Shown here in pieces: positions 7,047 through 13,114 of a stretch of 13,221 bases of DNA. The position numbers and the translations under genes are program-made. The notes under the pieces were generated by a model, which searched no databases, was not told where the DNA came from, and saw only the letters and a list, made by a program, of their open reading frames with translations. This DNA is from Clostridium sp. CAG:169 (lineage in GTDB: Bacteria > Bacillota > Clostridia > Oscillospirales > Ruminococcaceae): assembly GCA_000435195.1 (NCBI GenBank), contig FR880143.1:1-13221 (forward strand), given 5' to 3'. Positions within the stretch are counted from its first letter, which is position 1. Each line of letters starts with the position of its first letter.

Positions 7047-7149
7047 GGGGATTTTAAAATTTTTGTAATCTGTTTGTCATTTTTACTCTCGTAAAGTTAT
7101 ATTTTGTAAATATATCCTTTAAAGTTTACTGTATTCTTACAAAGAGTGC

Positions 7150-7185
7150 AAAAAAAGAAGGTACAGATAAAATCTGTACCTTCTT
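7150..7185 (-). terminator. str operon terminator after tuf
   Basis: A perfect 14-bp stem (7155-7168 with 7172-7185) with a 3-nt loop is followed on the minus strand by a run of T. It lies 39 bp after the tuf stop. Confidence 0.92.
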
Positions 7186-7224
7186 GAAAACGTCAGTTAT
7201 TCAAAAGAATCAAGCAATCAGAGA

Positions 7225-8424
7225 TTACTCAACGATCTTGGTAACAACGCCGGAACCTACGGTTCTGCCACCTTCACGGATAGCGAAACGCAGACCTTCT
7301 TCGATAGCGATTGGAGTGATCAGCTCAACGTCCATCTCAACGTTATCGCCAGGCATGCACATCTCAACGCCTTCTGGCAGTTTGATTACGCCAGTAACGT
7401 CGGTAGTTCTGAAGAAGAACTGTGGTCTGTAGTTGTTGAAGAATGGGGTATGACGGCCACCTTCATCTTTTTTCAGAACGTAAACCTGACCATGGAATCT
7501 GGTGTGTGGATGGATGGAACCTGGTTTGCACAGTACCTGACCACGTTTGATGTCAGTTCTCTGAACACCACGCAGCAGAGCGCCGATGTTATCGCCAGCT
7601 TCAGCGAAGTCGAGCAGCTTTCTGAACATTTCGATACCGGTAACAACGGTCTTCATCTTCTCTTCCTGCAGACCAACGATTTCGACCTCTTCGGAGAGTT
7701 TCAGAACGCCTCTCTCAACTCTACCAGTAGCAACGGTACCACGACCAGTGATGGTGAAGATATCCTCAACAGGCATCAGGAATGGCAGGTTTTCGTTTCT
7801 CTCTGGGGTTGGGATGTATTCGTCAACAGCATCCATCAGTTTGTAGATTGGCTCGTAAGCTGGATCGGAAGGATCGTCTGGTGCTTCCAGAGCTTTCAGA
7901 GCGGAACCACAGATGATTGGGGTGTCGTCGCCTGGGAAGTCGTACTCGTTGAGCAGGTCACGGATTTCCATCTCTACCAGCTCGAGCAGCTCAGGGTCGT
8001 CAACCTGGTCAGCTTTGTTCATGAATACTACGATGTAAGGAACGCCTACCTGACGGGAGAGCAGGATGTGCTCACGGGTCTGTGGCATCGGACCGTCTGC
8101 AGCAGAAACAACGAGGATAGCGCCGTCCATCTGAGCAGCACCGGTGATCATGTTCTTAACGTAGTCAGCATGTCCTGGGCAGTCAACGTGAGCGTAGTGT
8201 CTTTTTGCAGTCTCGTACTCAACGTGAGAAGTGTTGATGGTGATACCACGTTCTCTCTCTTCTGGAGCTTTATCGATGTTAGCGTAGTCTTCGAATTTAG
8301 CCTGACCTTTGAGGGACAGAGCTTTGGTGATAGCAGCAGTCAGAGTAGTTTTACCGTGGTCAACGTGACCGATGGTACCAATGTTAACATGTGGCTTGTT
8401 TCTTTCGAATTTAGCTTTTGCCAT
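7225..8424 (-). CDS. tuf: Translation elongation factor EF-Tu
   Basis: GTPase that delivers aminoacyl-tRNA to the ribosomal A site. The protein is 399 aa, full length. G-motifs are GHVDHGKT (19-26), DCPGH (81-85, His85 catalytic), NKAD (136-139) and GSAL near 174. The beta-barrel domains 2 and 3 follow from about residue 210 and the end is intact (VGSGVVTKIVE). The start is ATG 8424 with GGGAGG 8-9 nt upstream; a few in-frame upstream codons are leader. It is the last gene of the str operon, 169 bp after fusA, a gap holding terminator-like hairpins and a good promoter, so tuf is probably also transcribed on its own. Codon use is strongly biased, as expected for a highly expressed gene. Confidence 0.98.
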   Translation of the reverse strand: MAKAKFERNKPHVNIGTIGHVDHGKTTLTAAITKALSLKGQAKFEDYANIDKAPEERERGITINTSHVEYETAKRHYAHVDCPGHADYVKNMITGAAQMDGAILVVSAADGPMPQTREHILLSRQVGVPYIVVFMNKADQVDDPELLELVEMEIRDLLNEYDFPGDDTPIICGSALKALEAPDDPSDPAYEPIYKLMDAVDEYIPTPERNENLPFLMPVEDIFTITGRGTVATGRVERGVLKLSEEVEIVGLQEEKMKTVVTGIEMFRKLLDFAEAGDNIGALLRGVQRTDIKRGQVLCKPGSIHPHTRFHGQVYVLKKDEGGRHTPFFNNYRPQFFFRTTDVTGVIKLPEGVEMCMPGDNVEMDVELITPIAIEEGLRFAIREGGRTVGSGVVTKIVE

Positions 8425-8445
8425 GGTTATTTCCTCCCTTTTCAA

Positions 8446-8463
8446 TACGGGGATTATCCCGTA
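8446..8463 (-). promoter_or_regulatory. 5'-terminal hairpin of the tuf transcript
   Basis: TACGGG (minus) pairs with CCCGTA around an ATAATC loop. It begins about 2 nt from the predicted transcription start and ends just before the ribosome binding site. It could protect the 5' end of the mRNA. Its GGGATAA core also occurs in the rpsL leader hairpin. Confidence 0.45.
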
Positions 8464-8471
8464 ATCATAGT

Positions 8472-8500
8472 TTTATATGTTACAATTCGTATTGTAACAA
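8472..8500 (-). promoter_or_regulatory. Internal tuf promoter with 9-bp operator-like dyad
   Basis: On the minus strand there is TTGTTA (8495-8500), a 17-bp spacer and TATAAA (8472-8477). A perfect 9-bp dyad TGTTACAAT..ATTGTAACA (8478-8499, 4-nt centre) covers most of the -35 and the spacer. This is either a regulator site or a coincidence of AT-rich sequence. Confidence 0.6.
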
Positions 8501-8531
8501 TTTATCGCCAAAAAATCAAGGGCAATCCCGC

Positions 8532-8584
8532 AAAAATAGCGGAAATATTCCCAAAATTTCGCTTAGGTGCGGCAAAAATGCCGC
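8532..8584 (-). terminator. Weak terminator or attenuator region between fusA and tuf
   Basis: Read on the minus strand, a first hairpin GCGGCA/TGCCGC (8569-8584) is followed by AGCGAAAT..ATTT-CCGCT (8538-8563, one bulged base) and then ATTTTTG. The second resembles a weak intrinsic terminator that may let part of the transcripts through to tuf. Confidence 0.4.
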
Positions 8585-8593
8585 TAATGGCGA

Positions 8594-10675
8594 TTATTCT
8601 CCTTTGGTTCTTGCAGAGATAATCTTTTCGCTAATGCTCTTTGGAACTTCTACGTAGTGAGAAGGCTCCATGGTGTACTGACCACGACCCTGTGTCTTAG
8701 AACGCAGGTCGGTTGCATAACCGAACATCTCGGACAGTGGAACAAAGGAATTTACCTGCTGTACGCCATGTCTTGCATCCATACCCTGGATCTGACCACG
8801 GCGGGAGTTCAGGTCACCGATAACATCGCCCAGATAATCGTCTGGAGTGATAACGGTTACCTTCATGATAGGCTCGAGCAGAACAGCGTCGCCCTTTCTC
8901 ATAGCCTCTTTGAACGCCATAGAACCAGCGATCTTGAACGCCATCTCAGAGGAGTCGACCTCATGGAAAGAACCGTCGTACAGCTCTACCTTAACGTCAA
9001 CAACCGGATAAGCGGCCAGTACACCAGCCTGCATAGCGCCCTGGATACCTGCGTCAACAGCTGGGATGTATTCCTTCGGAATCGCACCGCCGACAACGCT
9101 GTTGATGAACTCGTAGCCCTTACCGGACTCGTTCGGGGTAACTCTGATCTTAACGTGACCGTACTGACCTTTACCACCGGACTGACGAGCGTATTTCATA
9201 TCAACATCAGCAGGTTTTCTGATGGTTTCTTTGTAAGCTACCTGTGGCTTACCTACGTTTGCCTCTACCTTGAACTCACGCAGCAGACGGTCAACGATGA
9301 TCTCCAGATGGAGCTCACCCATACCGGCGATGATGGTCTGTCCGGTTTCTTCGTCTGTGTAGGTCTTGAAGGTCGGGTCTTCCTCTGCCAGTTTTGCCAG
9401 AGCAATACCCATCTTTTCCTGACCTGCCTTGGTCTTAGGCTCGATAGCAACACGGATAACCGGTTCTGGGAATTCCATAGACTCCAGGATGATAGGAGCT
9501 TTTGGATCACACAGGGTATCACCGGTGGTTACCTTCTTAACACCTACCGCAGCAGCGATATCACCTGCGTAGCAAGCATCGATATCTTTTCTGTGGTTTG
9601 CGTGCATCTGAAGGATACGACCGATTCTTTCGGTATGACCTTTGGTTGCGTTGAGGACGGTATCACCGGTATTGACAACACCGGAGTATACGCGGAAGAA
9701 GCAGAGCTTACCAACGTATGGGTCGGTCGCAATCTTGAAAGCAAGAGCTGCGAACGGAGCGTCATCGGAAGAAGGTCTGTCCTCTTCCTCGTCGCTGTCC
9801 AGGCTTACGCCCTTGATGTCCGGTACGTCGGTTGGAGCTGGCATGTAGTCGACGATAGCGTCGAGCAGCTTCTGAACACCTTTATTCTTATAAGAGGTAC
9901 CGCAGCATACAGGAACCATTCTGTTTGCCAGAGTATCTACACGGATCGCGTGTTTGATCTCTTCGATGGTCAGTTCCTCACCATTGAGGTATTTTTCCAT
10001 CAGTTCTTCGTCCTGCTCGCAGATGGATTCCAGCATCTTTACATGATACTCTTCAGCCTGGTCTTTCATGTTGTCAGGAATATCAACAACAGAAATATCC
10101 TTGCCCATGTCATCGTTGTAAATGTAAGCCTTCATCTCTACCAGGTCGATCAGACCCTCAAAGAAAGCCTCGGAGCCGATTGGCAGCTGGATCGGAACTG
10201 CATTACATTTCAGACGGTCATGGATCATGTCCAGAACATTGTAGAAGTCTGCACCCATGATGTCCATCTTATTTACATAGATCATTCTTGGAACGCGATA
10301 TTTATCAGCCTGGCGCCATACAGTTTCGGACTGTGGTTCAACACCGCCCTTAGCACACATTACTGTTACAGAACCGTCGAGGACGCGCAGGGAACGCTCT
10401 ACCTCTACTGTAAAGTCAACGTGTCCAGGAGTATCGATGATGTTGATGCGGTGGTTCTTCCAGTAGCAGGTTGTAGCAGCGGAAGTAATGGTAATACCTC
10501 TTTCCTGCTCCTGTACCATCCAGTCCATCGTTGCGCTACCATCATGAGTTTCACCGATCTTGTGGTTGATACCGGTGTAGTACAGAATACGCTCAGTGGT
10601 GGTAGTTTTACCAGCATCGATGTGCGCCATTATGCCGATGTTACGAGTCATAGCTAATGCAACGTCTCTTGGCAT
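8594..10675 (-). CDS. fusA: Translation elongation factor EF-G
   Basis: GTPase that drives ribosomal translocation and, with RRF, ribosome recycling. The protein is 693 aa, standard length. G-motifs are AHIDAGKT (17-24), RGITI (59-63, switch I), DTPGH (81-85) and NKMD (135-138). Domain III carries 'AGMGELHLEIIVDRL', domain IV 'ARQSGGKGQYGHV', and the C-terminal 'GRGQYTMEPSHYVEVP' is intact. No truncation is seen. The start is ATG 10675 behind AAGGAGG. It is the third gene of the str operon, 111 bp after rpsG; that gap is unusually GC-rich and can fold. Confidence 0.98.
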   Translation of the reverse strand: MPRDVALAMTRNIGIMAHIDAGKTTTTERILYYTGINHKIGETHDGSATMDWMVQEQERGITITSAATTCYWKNHRINIIDTPGHVDFTVEVERSLRVLDGSVTVMCAKGGVEPQSETVWRQADKYRVPRMIYVNKMDIMGADFYNVLDMIHDRLKCNAVPIQLPIGSEAFFEGLIDLVEMKAYIYNDDMGKDISVVDIPDNMKDQAEEYHVKMLESICEQDEELMEKYLNGEELTIEEIKHAIRVDTLANRMVPVCCGTSYKNKGVQKLLDAIVDYMPAPTDVPDIKGVSLDSDEEEDRPSSDDAPFAALAFKIATDPYVGKLCFFRVYSGVVNTGDTVLNATKGHTERIGRILQMHANHRKDIDACYAGDIAAAVGVKKVTTGDTLCDPKAPIILESMEFPEPVIRVAIEPKTKAGQEKMGIALAKLAEEDPTFKTYTDEETGQTIIAGMGELHLEIIVDRLLREFKVEANVGKPQVAYKETIRKPADVDMKYARQSGGKGQYGHVKIRVTPNESGKGYEFINSVVGGAIPKEYIPAVDAGIQGAMQAGVLAAYPVVDVKVELYDGSFHEVDSSEMAFKIAGSMAFKEAMRKGDAVLLEPIMKVTVITPDDYLGDVIGDLNSRRGQIQGMDARHGVQQVNSFVPLSEMFGYATDLRSKTQGRGQYTMEPSHYVEVPKSISEKIISARTKGE

Positions 10676-10715
10676 ATTGTCCTCCTTCGCAATAGTTCAA
10701 TCATATTCGGGTAGT

Positions 10716-10772
10716 AAAAAACCAGAACCGCCAAAGCAGCGGCGCCCAGACAGCCCCCGGGCACGGCTGCTT
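10716..10772 (-). other. GC-rich foldable spacer between rpsG and fusA
   Basis: On the minus strand AAGCAGC..GCTGCTT (10766-10772 with 10734-10740), with inner GCCC/GGGC, competes with a smaller hairpin CCGC/GCGG (10728-10742) that uses the same 3' arm. TTTTTT (10716-10721) follows six bases after the smaller hairpin. It could attenuate or mark a processing site. Confidence 0.35.
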
Positions 10773-10786
10773 CAACACTGTCCTGA

Positions 10787-11257
10787 TTAGAATCTGTAAT
10801 GTGCGAAAGCTTTGTTTGCTTCTGCCATTTTGTGAGTATCCTCACGTTTCTTAACAGCGCCGCCGGTACCATTGATTGCATCAATGATTTCGCCAGCCAG
10901 ACGCTCTTTCATGGTTTTCTCGGAACGAGCTCTGGAGTAGTTGGTCAGCCATCTCAGACCCAGGGTCTGTCTTCTAGCTGGACGGACCTCCATTGGTACC
11001 TGATAGGTAGCACCACCGATACGGCGTGCTTTAACTTCCAGAACCGGCATGATGTTTTCCAGAGCTTCTTTGAAAGCTTCCAGAGCATCTTTGCCTGTCT
11101 TTTCGTTTACGATTTCGAATGCACCGTAGACGATCTTCTGGGCAACACCCTTCTTACCGTCGTACATGATATTGTTGATCAAACGTGTTACCAGCTTGGA
11201 ATTGTACATTGGATCTGGCAATACATCACGTTTAGCGATTTGACCTCTTCTTGGCAC
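10787..11257 (-). CDS. rpsG: Small ribosomal subunit protein uS7
   Basis: A 30S head protein that nucleates 16S rRNA 3'-domain assembly and contacts E-site tRNA. The protein is 156 aa, exactly the common length. It opens with the family signature 'PRRGQIAKRDVLPDPMYNSK' and contains 'RRIGGATYQVPMEVRPARR' at about 77-95 and 'KKREDTHKMAEANKAFAHYRF' at the end. The start is GTG 11257 because PRRG follows directly and AGGAGG lies 8 nt upstream; the frame upstream (MKEGSE) covers the ribosome binding site and is not coding. In E. coli S7 represses its own operon by binding the rpsL-rpsG spacer; the 163-bp spacer here is also structured, so a similar role is plausible. Confidence 0.98.
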   Translation of the reverse strand: MPRRGQIAKRDVLPDPMYNSKLVTRLINNIMYDGKKGVAQKIVYGAFEIVNEKTGKDALEAFKEALENIMPVLEVKARRIGGATYQVPMEVRPARRQTLGLRWLTNYSRARSEKTMKERLAGEIIDAINGTGGAVKKREDTHKMAEANKAFAHYRF

Positions 11258-11305
11258 TTCGCTTCCCTCCTTCACAGTCTGAATTCATCGGTACTCGAAA
11301 GTGAC

Positions 11306-11419
11306 AAAACTCCCGTTTGCCAATGTGAAGTCTTCTATGACGCCAATCGCAGGTGCTCCCTGCTTTCAGCTATATAAAAGCCCACATGAGCGGTTATTGT
11401 CGAATGAAAATGGAGTTTT
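11306..11419 (-). promoter_or_regulatory. Structured rpsL-rpsG spacer, candidate S7 autoregulatory site
   Basis: Right after the rpsL stop, AAAACTCC pairs over about 100 nt with GGAGTTTT (11412-11419 with 11306-11313), closing a domain with smaller hairpins. One is GCAGG-GAGCA-CCTGC (11349-11363), nearly identical to a hairpin in the rpsL leader. The spacer position matches the S7 target site in E. coli; the structure itself is not shown to be homologous. Confidence 0.45.
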
Positions 11420-11420
11420 A

Positions 11421-11837
11421 TTACTTCTTCTTTGGACGTTTTGCGCCGTACTTGGAACGGCTCTGCATTCTGTTGGCTACACCCTGTGTATCGAGTGTAC
11501 CGCGGATGATGTGGTAACGAACACCAGGGAGGTCCTTTACACGGCCGCCACGAATCAGAACAACAGAGTGCTCCTGAAGGTTGTGACCGATACCTGGAAT
11601 GTAAGCGGTTGCTTCGATTCCGTTGGAAAGACGTACTCTTGCTACTTTACGCAGCGCGGAGTTTGGTTTCTTTGGTGTCTGGGTTCTGATTGCAGTACAT
11701 ACACCACGTTTCTGTGGAGAATTCTGGTCGATTGCTTCTCTCTTCAGGGAGTTCCATCCTTTCAGAAGAGCTGGCGCTGTGGACTTTTTCTCTACAGACT
11801 CTCTGCCTTTACGAACTAACTGGTTAAAGGTTGGCAT
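11421..11837 (-). CDS. rpsL: Small ribosomal subunit protein uS12
   Basis: A 30S decoding-centre protein that monitors codon-anticodon pairing. The protein is 138 aa, the longer Firmicutes form with the 'KGWNSLKREAIDQN' insert before SPQKRGVC. The decoding loops 'TPKKPNSALRK' and 'HSVVLIRGGRVKDLPG' are intact. Lys56 and Lys101 correspond to E. coli Lys43 and Lys88, the positions where streptomycin resistance arises; both are wild type, so resistance by this route is not predicted. The start is ATG 11837 with a near-perfect AAGGAGGTG; upstream in-frame codons are leader. It is first in the str operon, behind a consensus promoter. Confidence 0.98.
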   Translation of the reverse strand: MPTFNQLVRKGRESVEKKSTAPALLKGWNSLKREAIDQNSPQKRGVCTAIRTQTPKKPNSALRKVARVRLSNGIEATAYIPGIGHNLQEHSVVLIRGGRVKDLPGVRYHIIRGTLDTQGVANRMQSRSKYGAKRPKKK

Positions 11838-11902
11838 ATTGCACCTCCTTACTAAAGTATCGAAAGATTTGTTTTTTAATAGGACCGGCTGTTTTTTGGT
11901 GT

Positions 11903-11917
11903 GCAGGTTATCCCTGC
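11903..11917 (-). promoter_or_regulatory. rpsL leader hairpin, copy 1 of a repeated element
   Basis: GCAGG-GATAA-CCTGC lies about 14 nt from the predicted 5' end of the operon mRNA. The same 15-nt form GCAGGGA-NN-ACCTGC recurs before rpsG (11349-11363), differing only at two loop bases. Confidence 0.5.
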
Positions 11918-11937
11918 GCAAGCCCTACCAATTAAAT

Positions 11938-11966
11938 ATTTTATCATTCCAGCCGCATTCTGTCAA
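11938..11966 (-). promoter_or_regulatory. str operon promoter
   Basis: On the minus strand there is a perfect -35 TTGACA (11961-11966), a 17-bp spacer and TAAAAT (11938-11943, 5 of 6). The transcript would start near 11931, giving a leader of about 94 nt. The remaining 11967-12084 holds no gene that I can see. Confidence 0.85.
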
Positions 11967-12084
11967 CAAATTTTCTATCGACATTTACGCCAATTTTCCG
12001 CTCTTTTATGCCCTTCTCCTTATACAAAGCGAAACATTCCCGGTTACAGGATGCTCCCTTGACAGGCATTTTATTCCTGTGCAG

Positions 12085-12114
12085 AAAAAAAGAGGGCAAA
12101 TTGCCCTCTTTTTC
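12085..12114 (-). terminator. Intrinsic terminator after the split secreted-protein gene
   Basis: AAAAAGAGGGC (12087-12097) pairs with GCCCTCTTTTT (12103-12113) around AAATT, giving a U-tract on both strands. It separates this gene from the str operon promoter. Confidence 0.88.
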
Positions 12115-12140
12115 TTTCATTTGCAGTTGTTACCGAATCC

Positions 12141-12690
12141 TTACAGACCAGGCGAATCTAACAGCAGCGGCTTCTGGTTTTCCCGAACATAAATCAGCTT
12201 TTGATATTGGTTGTTGGACAGCCACTCCTCAAATCCTTTTGGGACACCGTTTGTCCAGTACAAATCAATCCAGCTTTGATTGATAAACAGAGCACCGAGA
12301 TTATTTTCCATCATCTTTTTCAGTTGACTGTCCTTTTGCAGCTCCTCCATTGCCTTTTCCAGCTCCTTTAAAGAAAGCGGACAAAGTTCGTAGAAAACGG
12401 TTACGCTGTTCGGATTTGTTTTGCTGTACTTTCGATACAGGGACTCGATTGTCTCTCTGTACTTGTTGCTTGGGATTCCAATTCGAACCGAAGTGTATTC
12501 ATCAGAAATATAGGTATACTGTGTCTTGGAAAGATTCTTTTTCAAATATGCGGTAAGCTTGTCCACCTCGTTTGCCCGATTTTCTTCCTCAAGTCCTAAA
12601 CGCTTATATTCTTCCTCCTGTATGGCTGAGCGGACAAATGAGAGTTGTTCTTCGGTCAACCCTTGATACCACTTTTTCAGTTCTTCCTGT
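12141..12690 (-). CDS. -1 frame, C-terminal part of the split secreted protein
   Basis: An open frame of 182 codons plus stop, counted from the slip site. I recognise no named family. It contains a charged helix (QEELKKWYQGLTEEQL, then EEEYKRLGLEEENR) and two beta-alpha-beta-like stretches, 'YISDEYTSVRIGIP..YRETIESLYRKY..SVTVFYEL' and 'FINQSWIDLYWTNG..GFEEWLSNN..KLIYVREN'. They resemble the module in the upstream frame. The frame is open a little further upstream (to 12758), but those residues (MGRFAAGRGAD) are Gly/Arg-rich, unlike either part, and have no ribosome binding site. So this part is most likely made only as an extension of the upstream frame by a -1 shift at 12689-12695, giving 324 aa in total. 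If no shift occurs, it is a dead remnant. Confidence 0.7.
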
Positions 12691-13114
12691 TTTTTATCTG
12701 CTCCGGGTCCTGAGCAGAGGGTTCTGTCGGCTCCTCTGCCAGCGGCAAATCGACCCATTCATACTCCTCGACGATGGTGATTTTGGAATCGACACCGTAC
12801 TTGTTCTGAATACCTTGCAGCTTTTTCTTCAGTCCTGCCGATGCCTGTCCCACTACATCCAACTCAAGCACCATCTTCTTTTTATCAATATAGGAAGTGC
12901 TCACCTCCGGGTAATCGAAAAGGGTACTCTCCTCCTTCTTCAATTCCTCAAGCTGCTTGGCAGTCAGGCTTTTGCCCTTTATCCCCTTCTTTTCCTGCAC
13001 GGTGGAAGAAAGGCTCATCCTAGGTCCCATGTCGATTGGGGTAGCAAAGCTGCTGATACTTAAAATTGCTGTCATAACAGCTGCAAGCAAACATGCACAT
13101 ATCCTTTTTTTCAT
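12677..13114 (-). CDS. Zero frame, N-terminal part of the split secreted protein
   Basis: Codes for 145 aa if terminated at the TGA at 12677-12679. Residues 1-24 form a clear signal peptide (MKKR, hydrophobic core, cleavage after SSFA). A basic/charged helix (KSLTAKQLEELKKEE) follows, then a beta-alpha-beta-like module 'SYIDKKKMVLELDV..GLKKKLQGIQNKYG..KITIVEEYEW', and an acidic Glu/Pro tail (LAEEPTEPSAQDPEQ). The tail's last native-looking residues are just before the A6 tract; 'NRKN' after it looks out of frame. The start is ATG 13114, with GGAGG 7 nt upstream; the ATG two codons earlier is too close to the ribosome binding site. Function unknown; likely extracellular or envelope. Confidence 0.75.
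   Translation of the reverse strand: MKKRICACLLAAVMTAILSISSFATPIDMGPRMSLSSTVQEKKGIKGKSLTAKQLEELKKEESTLFDYPEVSTSYIDKKKMVLELDVVGQASAGLKKKLQGIQNKYGVDSKITIVEEYEWVDLPLAEEPTEPSAQDPEQIKNRKN
12689..12718 (-). other. Candidate -1 frameshift site: slippery A AAA AAC with upstream hairpin
   Basis: In the zero frame the codons read ATA AAA AAC, so the heptamer A AAA AAC (12695-12689) has the correct X XXY YYZ phase. After a -1 slip, reading continues CAG GAA GAA into the downstream frame. Immediately upstream lies a perfect 7-bp hairpin TCTGCTC..GAGCAGA (12718-12697) and, within it, SD-like AGGA and GGAG. No strong downstream stem or pseudoknot is evident. One more A in the tract would join the frames without any slip. 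Confidence 0.5.

Noticed and set aside
8478..8499. Rex, PerR, Fur or Zur operator before tuf
   Set aside because: The dyad TGTTACAAT-N4-ATTGTAACA differs from TTGTTAA-N4-TTAACAA in arm sequence, and from Fur-family boxes in arm sequence and centre length.
8657..10657. Very long plus-strand open frames opposite fusA (666 codons) and opposite tuf (7450-8622)
   Set aside because: They mirror highly expressed genes whose codon bias avoids TTA, CTA and TCA, which removes antisense stops. They lack ribosome binding sites and read as Ser/Val/Asp/Leu-rich nonsense.
11421..11837. Streptomycin-resistance allele of rpsL
   Set aside because: The lysines equivalent to E. coli Lys43 and Lys88 (Lys56 and Lys101 here) are both unchanged.
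12696..12758. Independent start for the C-terminal half of the split gene (residues MGRFAAGRGAD...)
   Set aside because: No ribosome binding site, composition unlike the rest, and it overlaps well-formed coding sequence in the other frame.
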